From the NCBI RefSeq assembly GCF_003751605.1, contig NZ_RJVJ01000001.1, positions 2,852,001-2,916,000 of the forward strand: a stretch of DNA of 64,000 bases, written 5' to 3'. A program made the translations under genes and the position numbers. Positions 19,208-27,257 of this stretch are shown here, in pieces. How positions within the stretch are numbered: position 1 is the first letter of the stretch; each line of letters opens with the position of its first letter. The notes below the pieces were generated by a model. It searched no databases. It was not told where the DNA came from and saw only the letters and a list, made by a program, of their open reading frames with translations. The DNA is from Kitasatospora cineracea (GTDB lineage Bacteria > Actinomycetota > Actinomycetes > Streptomycetales > Streptomycetaceae).

Positions 19208-19873
19208 GTGACAGGGTTGTGGGGTGTTCGCCCTCGGTGGCGGACGGATGTCCTCGGTGAATTCTTCTGCCCGGGCTGTGGTGGAGACCGCAACTACCGC
19301 CGGCAGCACGGCCGGCGGTGGCTGCGGTTGCTCGGGACGCCGGTGCTGCCGCTCGGCGGCGTGGCCCGCAGCGTCCAGTGCACCTCCTGCCGCGGCCGCT
19401 ACGGGGTCGACGCCCTGGACCAGTTGACCTCGGTCCGGCTCGGCGGGATGCTCCGCGACGCCCAGTACACCATCGCCCTGGCCGCGCTCGCCGCCGGCGG
19501 CACCACCGGGCGCGGCGGGCGGGAGGCCGCCTGTGCGGTGATCAAGGAGGCCGGGTTCGACGACTGCGGCGAGGCCCAGGTGCTGGCCGCGCTGGCCGCG
19601 CTCTCCGGACACGGCGGCGGCGAACCGCTCGACGTGGACGTCGAGGGCGGCGGACTCACCGTCGAACTGCACGCCGCGCTCGAACCGCTCGCCCCGCACC
19701 TCGCCGTCCAGGGCCGCGAACGCCTGCTCACCCTCGGCGCCATGGTCGCCCTCGCCGACGGCCGCTACCTCCCGCAGGAGCGGGCCGCGCTCGCCGTGAT
19801 CGGCCGCTGCCTGCGCCTCACCGCCCCGCAGGTGGACCGGCTGCTGGAAGCGGCCACCCGCGCCCCGCACTGA
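19208..19873 (+). CDS. Zinc-ribbon/TerB-domain protein
   Basis: A 221-residue protein. Residues 20-65 form a zinc ribbon (CPGCGGDR... and CTSCRGRYG). The C-terminal half has two TerB-like acidic helical repeats (AALAAGGTTGRGGREAACAVIKEAGF and LTLGAMVALADGRYLPQERAALAVIGRCLRLT). TerB domains bind divalent metal in tellurite-resistance-type systems; no other ter genes are near, so a role in tellurite resistance is not implied. GTG start at 19208 after GGGGAG. Confidence 0.8.
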   Translation: MTGLWGVRPRWRTDVLGEFFCPGCGGDRNYRRQHGRRWLRLLGTPVLPLGGVARSVQCTSCRGRYGVDALDQLTSVRLGGMLRDAQYTIALAALAAGGTTGRGGREAACAVIKEAGFDDCGEAQVLAALAALSGHGGGEPLDVDVEGGGLTVELHAALEPLAPHLAVQGRERLLTLGAMVALADGRYLPQERAALAVIGRCLRLTAPQVDRLLEAATRAPH

Positions 19874-19895
19874 CCGCCCCGCCGGGCACCGACCA

Positions 19896-19934
19896 CCCGC
19901 ACTGACCGCCCGCACTGACCGCCCGCACTGACCG
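19896..19934. repeat. Tandem 13-bp repeat, three perfect units
   Basis: CCCGCACTGACCG is repeated at 19896-19908, 19909-19921 and 19922-19934. Its first part resembles the preceding gene end (CCCGCACTGACCG around 19864-19876), so the array may have grown from the 3' end of the TerB gene. Confidence 0.9.
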
Positions 19935-19977
19935 CTCGTCCTCCGCACCACCCAAGACTCGTCCTCCGCACCACCCA
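19935..19977. repeat. Direct repeat of 20 bp, two units
   Basis: CTCGTCCTCCGCACCACCCA occurs at 19935-19954 and 19958-19977 with three bases between. It abuts the 13-bp array; together they fill most of the gap before recO. Confidence 0.9.
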
Positions 19978-20135
19978 CGAGCCGGGCCCGAACTCCCCCC
20001 TCCCGGGCCCGCCGTGTCCCGCACCGCACGGGTGAAAGCCCCACAACCCCGGTGCGGGTTCACGGCTGCGCGCCGCACTGCCGGGGCCCTCGACCGGCGG
20101 GGCTGTCGGCGGGGTGCGGGACAATGGGTCCCACC

Positions 20136-20882
20136 ATGAGTCTCTTCCGCGACGACGGCATCGTGCTGCGCACCCAGAAGCTCGGCGAGGCCGACCGGAT
20201 CATCACCTTCCTCACCCGCCAGCACGGCCAGGTCCGGGCGGTGGCCCGGGGGGTGCGCCGGACCAAGTCGAAGTTCGGCGCCCGCCTCGAACCGTTCTCG
20301 CACGTCGACATCCAGTTCTTCAGCCGCGGCAGCGAACTGGTCGGCCGCACCCTGCCGCTGTGCACCCAGGTGGAGACGATCGCCCCCTACGGCGCCCGGA
20401 TCGTCGACGACTACACCCGCTACACCGCCGGCACCGCGATGCTGGAGACCGCCGAGCGCTTCGCCGAGAACGAGGGCCAGCCCGCCGTCCAGCAGTACCT
20501 GCTGCTGGTCGGCGCCCTGCGCACGCTGGCCGCCGGCACCCACCAGGCGCACCTGGTGCTGGACGCCTTCCTGCTGCGTTCGCTCGCCGTCAACGGCTAC
20601 GGCGCGAGCTTCACCGACTGCGCCCGCTGCGGACTGCCCGGCCCCAACCGGTTCTTCTCGCTCCAGGCCGGCGGCGTGCTGTGCGGCGACTGCCGGGTGC
20701 CGGGAAGTGCCGTACCCTCCCCTGAGACACTGGTACTGCTCGGCGCGCTGCTCTCCGGAGACTGGCAGACCGCCGACGGCTGCGAGCCGCGGTACTGGCG
20801 CGAGGGCAGCGGGCTGGTGGCCGCCTACCTGCAGTGGCACCTGGAGCGGGGTATCCGCTCGATGAGATACGTGGAGAAGTGA
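20136..20882 (+). CDS. recO: DNA repair protein RecO
   Basis: A 248-residue protein that loads RecA with RecR and anneals SSB-coated strands. The N-terminal OB fold begins [51 protein letters not shown]. The C-terminal part has the zinc finger CARCGL...VLCGDC. ATG 20136 is used; an in-frame ATG at 20124 and GTG at 20052 are weaker. uppS follows two bases after the stop. Confidence 0.96.
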   Translation: MSLFRDDGIVLRTQKLGEADRIITFLTRQHGQVRAVARGVRRTKSKFGARLEPFSHVDIQFFSRGSELVGRTLPLCTQVETIAPYGARIVDDYTRYTAGTAMLETAERFAENEGQPAVQQYLLLVGALRTLAAGTHQAHLVLDAFLLRSLAVNGYGASFTDCARCGLPGPNRFFSLQAGGVLCGDCRVPGSAVPSPETLVLLGALLSGDWQTADGCEPRYWREGSGLVAAYLQWHLERGIRSMRYVEK

Positions 20883-20884
20883 GC

Positions 20885-21712
20885 ATGGTCGCGCGACGGC
20901 TGTTCGGTAGCAAGCGGACGTACGAGTCCCCGGCCCCGCACCCGAGCGGTGCCAAGCCGCCGAAGATCCCGTCCGAACTGGTCCCCAACCACGTCGCCTG
21001 CGTCATGGACGGCAACGGCCGCTGGGCCAAGGAGCGCGGCCTGCCCCGCACCGAGGGCCACAAGGTCGGCGAGGCCGTCGTCCTCGACGTGCTGCGCGGC
21101 TGCCTGGAGATCGGCGTCAAGAACCTCTCGCTGTACGCGTTCTCCACCGAGAACTGGAAGCGCTCCCCGGAAGAGGTGAAGTTCCTGATGAACTTCAACC
21201 GGGACGTGATCCGCCGCCGCCGCGACGAGATGGACGCCCTGGGCATCCGGATCCGCTGGGTCGGCCGGATGCCGCGGATGTGGAAGAGCGTGGTCCAGGA
21301 GCTCCAGGTCGCCCAGGAGCAGACCAAGAACAACGACGCCATGACGCTGTACTTCTGCGTCAACTACGGCGGCCGGGCCGAGATCGCCGACGCCGCGCTG
21401 GCCATCGCCCGCGACGTCGCCGCCGGGAAGCTCAACCCGGAGAAGGTCAACGAGAAGCTGTTCGCCAAGTACCTGTACTACCCCGACATGCCGGACGTCG
21501 ACCTGTTCCTGCGCCCCAGCGGCGAGCAGCGCACCTCCAACTTCCTCGCCTGGCAGTCCGCCTACGCCGAACTCGTCTTCCAGGACGTGCTCTGGCCGGA
21601 CTTCGACCGCCGCGATCTGTGGCGCGCCTGCGAGCAGTACGCCCGCCGCGACCGCCGCTTCGGCGGTGCGCTCCCCAACGAGGTCGGCGCCGAGGTCCCG
21701 CCGCAGCGCTGA
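20885..21712 (+). CDS. uppS: Isoprenyl transferase (cis-polyprenyl diphosphate synthase)
   Basis: A 275-residue cytosolic prenyltransferase adding isopentenyl diphosphate units in cis to make the polyprenyl carrier for cell-wall synthesis. Family motifs are [46 protein letters not shown], and [28 protein letters not shown] 20885 after the recO stop (TGAGCATG), so translation is coupled. The N-terminal 30 residues are basic and poorly conserved. Confidence 0.96.
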   Translation: MVARRLFGSKRTYESPAPHPSGAKPPKIPSELVPNHVACVMDGNGRWAKERGLPRTEGHKVGEAVVLDVLRGCLEIGVKNLSLYAFSTENWKRSPEEVKFLMNFNRDVIRRRRDEMDALGIRIRWVGRMPRMWKSVVQELQVAQEQTKNNDAMTLYFCVNYGGRAEIADAALAIARDVAAGKLNPEKVNEKLFAKYLYYPDMPDVDLFLRPSGEQRTSNFLAWQSAYAELVFQDVLWPDFDRRDLWRACEQYARRDRRFGGALPNEVGAEVPPQR

Positions 21713-21768
21713 CCGGCCGGGCGGGTCGGCCGCGCCGGTCGGGCGCGGGTGCGTGGGTGGCCGGGCGC

Positions 21769-21800
21769 GCGGACGGGTGGGCGTGCGGACGGGTGGGCGT
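21769..21800. repeat. Tandem 16-bp repeat, two units
   Basis: GCGGACGGGTGGGCGT at 21769-21784 and again at 21785-21800, in a GC-only low-complexity stretch (21713-21860) after uppS with no gene. Confidence 0.8.
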
Positions 21801-21860
21801 GCGGGCCGGGCACGCTGGCTGGGCGCGCGGGCTGGCTGGCTTGGCTGCGGAGAGTACGGC

Positions 21861-21898
21861 CGAGGGCCCGGATCGGACTGCTCCGATCCGGGCCCTCG
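21861..21898. terminator. Bidirectional terminator between uppS and zur
   Basis: Arms 21861-21877 and 21882-21898 are perfect 17-bp reverse complements with a four-base loop. It lies between convergent genes and can serve both. Confidence 0.9.
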
Positions 21899-21946
21899 CT
21901 GCCGTCCGGGCCGGGTGGTGGTGTTCGCCGTCCGGCCGGGCGGTGC

Positions 21947-22366
21947 CTACTCCTGCTGCTGCTTGGCGGCGCACTCTCCGCAGGTGCCGAAGATCTCCAG
22001 GGTGTGCGCGATGTCGCTGAACCCGTGTTCGGCGGCGACCGCGTTGGCCCAGCGTTCCACCGCCGGGCCCTCGACCTCGACGGTCGCCCCGCAGTGCCGG
22101 CACACCAGGTGGTGGTGGTGCCCGCTGCTGCACCGCCGGTAGACCGCCTCGCCCTCGGCGGTGCGCAGCACGTCCACCTCGCCGGCCTCGGCGAGGGACT
22201 GCAGCGTGCGGTAGACGGTGGTCAGACCCACCGAGTCGCCCCGGTGCTTGAGCATGTCGTGCAGTTCCTGCGCGCTGCGGAAATCCTCAATCTCGTCCAG
22301 GACCGCCGAGACGGCGGTGCGCTGCCGAGTCGATCGCGCGCGCGGCGACGGGCCTGCGGTGGTCAC
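21947..22366 (-). CDS. zur: Zinc uptake regulator Zur (Fur family)
   Basis: A 139-residue Fur-family repressor. The winged helix carries STRQRTAVSAVLDEIEDFRSAQELHDMLKHRGDSVGLTTVYRTLQSLAEAGEVDVL; the dimer domain has CSSGHHHHLVCRHCGATVEVEG (CxxC structural zinc plus His-rich regulatory site) and a C-terminal CGEC. GTG at 22366 follows AGGAGGA on the minus strand (22372-22378). Being at the end of znuC-znuB, with Zur boxes at znuA, it is assigned to zinc rather than iron. Confidence 0.92.
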   Translation of the reverse strand: MTTAGPSPRARSTRQRTAVSAVLDEIEDFRSAQELHDMLKHRGDSVGLTTVYRTLQSLAEAGEVDVLRTAEGEAVYRRCSSGHHHHLVCRHCGATVEVEGPAVERWANAVAAEHGFSDIAHTLEIFGTCGECAAKQQQE

Positions 22367-22401
22367 CGTGGGTCCTCCTGCTGATCGGGTGGTTTCGCAC
22401 A

Positions 22402-23466
22402 TCATTGTGCCAGCCCCCGACTTGACAGCGACTCCCCCGACAGCGGTGCATCGATCGCCGCCCCTGCCGGTGCCCGGACCGGCTCCGTCCCCTCCAGGAC
22501 TGCGGCCGGGCCTCCCGCGGTTCCCGGGCCGCCGGAGGAATCCTCGGTGGCGGTGGCGGTGGCGGTGGCGGTGGCGGTGGCGGGGTCGGCGTTGGCGGGG
22601 CCGGGCAGGGCCACGTCGCAGACCGCCGGGCCGTGCTCGGTGGAGGCCCGGTGCCGTCGCCGGGCCAGTGGTGCGGCGATCGCGCTGAACAGCGCGAAGG
22701 TGAGGATGGCCAGGAACACGATGGTCGGGCCGGACGGCAGGTCGACCTGGTAGGAGGTGCCGACGCCGAGCAGCGCCGTCACCACGCCGACGCCGATCGC
22801 GGTGGCCTGGGTGGCCGCGAAGGAACGGGTCAGCTGCTGGGCGGCCGCCACCGGGACCACCATCAGCGCGCTCACCAGCAGCAGGCCGACCACCCGCATG
22901 GCGACGGTCACGGTGACCGCGGCCATCACCGCGAGCAGCAGGTTCAGCACCCGTACCGGCAGGCCCGTCACCCGGGCGAACTCCTCGTCCTGGCACACCG
23001 CGAACAGTTGGCGGCGCAGGCCCACGGTGACCGCGATGACCACGGCCGCGAGCAGGCCGATCACCACCAGGTCGCCGGGGGAGACGAACAGGATGGAGCC
23101 CCACAGGTAGCTCTCCAGGCTGCCCGCGCCGGACTGGCTGCTCATCGAGACCAGCAGTTTGCCGCCGGCCATGCCGCCGTAGAAGAGCATCGCCAGGGCG
23201 ATGTCGCCGCGCTGGTTGCCGCGGGCCCGGACCAGCTCCATCACGACGGCGCCGAGCACGCAGACCAGCACCGCCGTCCACATCGGGTTGGCCTGGAACA
23301 GGAAGCCCAGGCCGACGCCGGTCAGCGCGACGTGCCCGATGCCGTCGCCCATCAGCGCCTGTCGGCGCTGCACCAGGTAGATGCCGATCGAGGGCGCGGT
23401 GACGCCGACCAGCACGGCGGCGAGGAACGCCCGCTGCATGAAGTCGGGTTGGAACATCTCGATCAT
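22402..23466 (-). CDS. znuB: Zinc ABC transporter permease
   Basis: A 354-residue ABC-3 family permease with eight to nine hydrophobic segments in residues 10-270 (MQRAFLAAVLVGVTAPSIGIYLVQRRQALMGDGIGHVALTGVG at the start). It moves Zn into the cytoplasm with ZnuC and ZnuA. The ATG overlaps the znuC stop by four bases. The C-terminal 85 residues form a variable cytoplasmic tail containing six alternating Ala-Thr pairs from a hexanucleotide repeat. Confidence 0.93.
   Translation of the reverse strand: MIEMFQPDFMQRAFLAAVLVGVTAPSIGIYLVQRRQALMGDGIGHVALTGVGLGFLFQANPMWTAVLVCVLGAVVMELVRARGNQRGDIALAMLFYGGMAGGKLLVSMSSQSGAGSLESYLWGSILFVSPGDLVVIGLLAAVVIAVTVGLRRQLFAVCQDEEFARVTGLPVRVLNLLLAVMAAVTVTVAMRVVGLLLVSALMVVPVAAAQQLTRSFAATQATAIGVGVVTALLGVGTSYQVDLPSGPTIVFLAILTFALFSAIAAPLARRRHRASTEHGPAVCDVALPGPANADPATATATATATATEDSSGGPGTAGGPAAVLEGTEPVRAPAGAAIDAPLSGESLSSRGLAQ
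22545..22580. repeat. Hexanucleotide microsatellite in the znuB tail
   Basis: Six perfect copies of CGGTGG (plus strand) from 22545 to 22580 encode an (Ala-Thr) run in the ZnuB tail. Unit gain or loss keeps the reading frame, so tail length may vary between strains. Confidence 0.9.
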
Positions 23467-24395
23467 GCCAGTAGCCCCTGGGTGGTGCGGTGGTGGTCGT
23501 CGGCGTGCGGATGGACGTGGTCGTGGCCGGGCAGCGCGTGCTGGCCGACGCTCCGGGGCGGCGGTCCGTCGTGCGCCACGCAGCCGTCGCGGAGCACCAC
23601 GGCGCGGTCGATCAGCGGCTCCAGCGGCCCGAGTTCGTGCAGCACCAGCAGTACCGCGCAGCCGCGCTCCACCTCGTTGCGGAGGATGTCGGCGAGCACC
23701 TGCTGGCTGTCCACGTCGACGCCGGCCATCGGCTCGTCCATGATCAGCAGGTCGGGCACGCCGACCAGGGCGCGGGCGATCAGCACCCGCTGGTGCTGGC
23801 CGCCGGACAGGTGGGCCACCCCGTCACCGGCCCGGTCCAGCATGCCGACGGCGGTCAGCGCCCGGTCCACCGCGGCCCGGTCCTTGCGGCGGAACGGCAG
23901 CAGCCCGTGCTGCGGCAGCCGCCCGGTGGAGACCACCTCGCGGACCGTGGCGGGCACCCCGCCCGCCGCGGTGGTGCGCTGCGGCACGTACCCGATCCGG
24001 TGCCAGTCGCGGAACTTGCGGTACGGCCGGCCGAACAGCTCCAGGCTGCCCCCGTCCAGTGGCACCGAACCGATCACGCTCTTCACAGTGGTGGACTTGC
24101 CGGACCCGTTGGCGCCCAGCAGGGCTACCACCTCGCCCGGTCGAACGGTGAGGTCGACGCCACGCAGCACCGGTCGTCCCCCGATGCTGGCGACCGCTCC
24201 CCGCAGCCCGACGACCGCCGCCCCGGTCTCGCTCCCGGTGCGTCCGCCGGAGGTCCCGCGGGTCTTCTCGTCGGTGTGGTCGCCGGTGCTCTGGTCGGTG
24301 CTCTTGTCGGTGTTCCGGCCGGTGTTCCGGTCGGCGCCCCCGCCGGCGGCCGGGTGCGGCCGGTCGGAGTCTGTCGTGGGAATGACAGCGCTCAT
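23463..24395 (-). CDS. znuC: Zinc ABC transporter ATP-binding protein
   Basis: A 310-residue ATPase. Walker A GANGSGKST, Q-loop YVPQR, signature LSGGQHQR, Walker B LLIMDEP and the H-loop VLHELG are all present (about residues 90-260). Two additions are unusual: a 60-residue N-terminal Thr/Asp/Asn-rich extension (NTDKSTDQSTGDHTDEKT) and a His-rich C-terminus (GHDHVHPHADDHHR) that could bind zinc. It overlaps znuB by four bases and follows znuA after about 40 bases. Confidence 0.93.
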   Translation of the reverse strand: MSAVIPTTDSDRPHPAAGGGADRNTGRNTDKSTDQSTGDHTDEKTRGTSGGRTGSETGAAVVGLRGAVASIGGRPVLRGVDLTVRPGEVVALLGANGSGKSTTVKSVIGSVPLDGGSLELFGRPYRKFRDWHRIGYVPQRTTAAGGVPATVREVVSTGRLPQHGLLPFRRKDRAAVDRALTAVGMLDRAGDGVAHLSGGQHQRVLIARALVGVPDLLIMDEPMAGVDVDSQQVLADILRNEVERGCAVLLVLHELGPLEPLIDRAVVLRDGCVAHDGPPPRSVGQHALPGHDHVHPHADDHHRTTQGLLA

Positions 24396-24436
24396 CGTGG
24401 TTCCTCGCTCTGCTCTCGCCGCTCGCCCAGGTCCGC

Positions 24437-25405
24437 TCAGCTGGCGCCGAGCGCGGCCCGCAGGTTGGTCAGGTTCTGCCGCATGACGGAGAAGTAGTCG
24501 TTGCGGTCCGGCTCCTTGATCCCCTCCAGGGGGTCGAGCACGGCGGTCTTGAGGCCCAGGTCGGCGGCCACGGTCTCGGCCAGCTTGGGGCTGACCAGGG
24601 CTTCGAAGAAGACGGTGGTCGCGCCGTTGTCCTTGGCGGCGCGCTGGATCGCTGCCATCCGGGACGGGGTGGGCTCGGCCTCCGGGTCGACCCCGTTGAT
24701 GGCGACCTGCTCCAGTCCGTAGTGGTCGGCGAGGTAGCCGAAGGCGGCGTGGCTGGTGACGAAGGTGTGGGTGGTGGTGTTCGCCAGGCCGTCCTTGAAC
24801 TCCTGGTCCAGGGAGTTCAGCCGGGTCACCAGGTCGTCGGTGTTGCGCCGGTAGTCGTCGGCGTTGGCGGGGTCGATCTCCGCGAACTCCGCGCCCACGC
24901 TGCGGGCCACCGCCGCGTACCGGGCCGGGTCCAGCCAGATGTGCGGGTCGCCGGTCGCGCCGCTGTGCTCGTGCCCGCTCTCGCCGTCGTGCGTCTCGGT
25001 TTCGCCCTCCCCGCCCTCGTCGAGGTGGTGGTCCACCAGGGGGGAGGCGGCGGTCGCGTCCACCGCGTGCTTGAGGTGGGACTGCGCGACGGCCTTGTCC
25101 ACGGTCGGCTGCAGGCCCTTCAGGTACACCACCGCGTCGGCCCGCTGAACGGCCGCGACCTGCTTGGCCGTCAGTTCCAGGTCGTGCGGTTCCACGCCCG
25201 GGGCCGTCAGGTCGGTGATCTTGACGTGCTCCCCGCCTATCTGCCGGGCCAGGAACTCCATCGGGTAGAAGGAGGCCACCACGTCCAGCTTTCCACCGTC
25301 CTTGCCCGCCGCGCTGCTGACGCCGCCGCAGCCGGAGAGCAGCAGTGATCCGGCGAGGGCGGTGGTGGCAAGGGCTATCGAGGGGGACGGGCGACGAATC
25401 TTCAT
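24437..25405 (-). CDS. znuA: Zinc-binding lipoprotein (ABC transporter solute-binding protein)
   Basis: A 322-residue cluster A-I solute-binding lipoprotein. Signal peptide with lipobox LLLSGC (Cys26); FYPMEFLARQIGG; metal-site histidines in EPHDLEL and GDPHIWLDP, then SHAAFGYLADHYGL and the last ligand near VLDP. A His/Glu/Asp-rich loop (VDHHLDE...THDGESGHEHSG) before the second ligand is typical of ZnuA. ATG 25405 is chosen for the signal peptide; ATG 25420 is in frame. One Zur box covers this start, another lies just upstream. Confidence 0.93.
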   Translation of the reverse strand: MKIRRPSPSIALATTALAGSLLLSGCGGVSSAAGKDGGKLDVVASFYPMEFLARQIGGEHVKITDLTAPGVEPHDLELTAKQVAAVQRADAVVYLKGLQPTVDKAVAQSHLKHAVDATAASPLVDHHLDEGGEGETETHDGESGHEHSGATGDPHIWLDPARYAAVARSVGAEFAEIDPANADDYRRNTDDLVTRLNSLDQEFKDGLANTTTHTFVTSHAAFGYLADHYGLEQVAINGVDPEAEPTPSRMAAIQRAAKDNGATTVFFEALVSPKLAETVAADLGLKTAVLDPLEGIKEPDRNDYFSVMRQNLTNLRAALGAS

Positions 25406-25419
25406 GACAACCATTCTCA
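25405..25419 (-). promoter_or_regulatory. Zur box 1 at the znuA start
   Basis: Read on the minus strand, TGAGAATGGTTGTCA is a near-palindrome matching 12 of 15 positions of the Streptomyces Zur consensus TGAAAATGATTTTCA. It overlaps the znuA start codon, so binding should block transcription directly. Confidence 0.75.
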
Positions 25420-25426
25420 TCTTATC

Positions 25427-25441
25427 TGGAAATGATTGTCA
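25427..25441. promoter_or_regulatory. Zur box 2 upstream of znuA
   Basis: TGGAAATGATTGTCA (plus strand) matches 13 of 15 positions of the same consensus. Centres of the two boxes are 22 bases apart, about two helical turns. The remaining gap to glyS (25442-25703) holds the divergent glyS promoter and no gene. Confidence 0.8.
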
Positions 25442-25703
25442 ACTTGCATTGGGTGGACCCGTCCCCTAACGCGCGCCGCGGGCGCCCTCGCCGCCGTCCG
25501 TACCGGCAGGGCGCCGCGCCTTCACCCCGCGACCTCCAACACGCCGGAGAACGCACGGCTGTTCACTCCCGGTACAGCCACCCGGCGGCCCGCCCGTGCC
25601 ACTATCGAGTTGAACCCCGCCCCCGCATCCCCGGTACCCTGAGTTATTCGGGCGCGCGCAACCAGCCGCGTCCTGACCGTGCCGTCGTACTGAAGAGAGC
25701 ACT

Positions 25704-27086
25704 GTGGCCGCCGACAAGATCGACACGATCGTCAGCCTGAGCAAGCGCCGTGGCTTCGTCTACCCCTGCAGCGAGATCTACGGCGGTACGCGTGCCGCCT
25801 GGGACTACGGTCCGCTGGGAGTCGAGCTCAAGGAGAACATCAAGCGCCAGTGGTGGCGCGCGATGGTCACCGCTCGGGAGGACGTCGTCGGTATCGACTC
25901 CTCGGTGATCCTCGCCCGCGAGGTCTGGGAGGCCTCCGGCCACGTTGCGACCTTCAACGACCCGCTGACCGAGTGCCTCTCCTGTCACAAGCGCTTCCGC
26001 GCCGACCACCTGGAAGAGGCCTACGAGGCCAAGCACGGCAAGCTCCCGGCCAACGGCCTGGCCGACCTCAACTGCCCGAACTGCGGCAACAAGGGCGCCT
26101 TCACGGAGCCCAAGGAGTTCTCGGGCATGCTGAAGACGCACCTCGGCGTCACCGAGGACGCGGCCGGCCTGGCCTACCTCCGCCCGGAGACCGCGCAGGG
26201 CATCTTCACCAACTTCCGCGCCGTCCAGACCACCGCGCGCAAGAAGCCGCCGTTCGGCATCGCCCAGGTCGGCAAGAGCTTCCGCAACGAGATCACCCCC
26301 GGCAACTTCATCTTCCGCACCCGCGAGTTCGAGCAGATGGAGATGGAGTTCTTCGTCAAGCCGGGCGAGGACGAGACCTGGCACGAGTACTGGCTCGAGC
26401 AGCGCTGGAACTGGTACGTCGACCTCGGCCTGCGGACCGAGAACATGCGCTTCTTCGAGCACCCCAAGGAGAAGCTGTCCCACTACGCCAAGCGCACGGT
26501 GGACATCGAGTACCGCTTCAACTTTGGCGGCAGCGAGTTCTCCGAGCTGGAGGGCGTGGCCAACCGCACCGACTACGACCTGACGGTGCACAGCGAGCAC
26601 TCAGGCCAGGACCTCAAGTACTTCGACCAGGACGCGAACGAGCGGTACTTCCCGTACGTCATCGAGCCCGCGGCCGGCCTCAACCGCGCCATGCTGGCCT
26701 TCCTGCTCGACGCCTACTTCGAGGACGAGGCGCCGAACGCCAAGGGCGTCATGGAGAAGCGCGTCGGCATGCGGCTGGACCCGCGGCTGGCCCCGGTCAA
26801 GGTCGCGGTGCTCCCGCTGTCCCGCAACGCCGACCTCTCGCCGAAGGCCCGCGGTCTCGCCGCCGACCTGCGCTCCGCCTGGAACGTCGAGTTCGACGAC
26901 GCCGGGGCGATCGGCAAGCGCTACCGCCGCCAGGACGAGATCGGCACCCCGTTCTGTGTCACCGTCGACTTCGACACCCTCGAGGACAACGCGGTGACCG
27001 TCCGCGAGCGTGACACCATGGCGCAGGAGCGTGTGTCGCTCGACCAGGTGAAGTCCTACCTGGGCGCCCGCCTGATCGGCTGCTGA
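25704..27086 (+). CDS. glyS: Glycine-tRNA ligase (dimeric type)
   Basis: A 460-residue class II aminoacyl-tRNA synthetase charging tRNA-Gly. Motifs are [28 protein letters not shown], a zinc insertion (CLSCHKRF...CPNCGNKG), [14 protein letters not shown] (motif 2 region), [29 protein letters not shown] and [19 protein letters not shown] (motif 3), then the anticodon-binding domain from about 350. It is the alpha2 type used by actinobacteria. GTG 25704, after AGAGAG. No T-box element recognised upstream. Confidence 0.97.
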   Translation: MAADKIDTIVSLSKRRGFVYPCSEIYGGTRAAWDYGPLGVELKENIKRQWWRAMVTAREDVVGIDSSVILAREVWEASGHVATFNDPLTECLSCHKRFRADHLEEAYEAKHGKLPANGLADLNCPNCGNKGAFTEPKEFSGMLKTHLGVTEDAAGLAYLRPETAQGIFTNFRAVQTTARKKPPFGIAQVGKSFRNEITPGNFIFRTREFEQMEMEFFVKPGEDETWHEYWLEQRWNWYVDLGLRTENMRFFEHPKEKLSHYAKRTVDIEYRFNFGGSEFSELEGVANRTDYDLTVHSEHSGQDLKYFDQDANERYFPYVIEPAAGLNRAMLAFLLDAYFEDEAPNAKGVMEKRVGMRLDPRLAPVKVAVLPLSRNADLSPKARGLAADLRSAWNVEFDDAGAIGKRYRRQDEIGTPFCVTVDFDTLEDNAVTVRERDTMAQERVSLDQVKSYLGARLIGC

Positions 27087-27257
27087 CACCGAGCGCCGCA
27101 AGCAGGAACGCAGTTCTTCGTCCGGCCGGTGGGCCGTCCCTTTCCGGGGGCGTCCCGCCGGCCGTTCGGCGTTCTGTGCCTGTACGGGTAACTACCTTGC
27201 GAGGCATGCCTGTTCGCGAGTCGGGGGGTGGGGTCGCAGGGTTTCGCGAAGGCCCGC

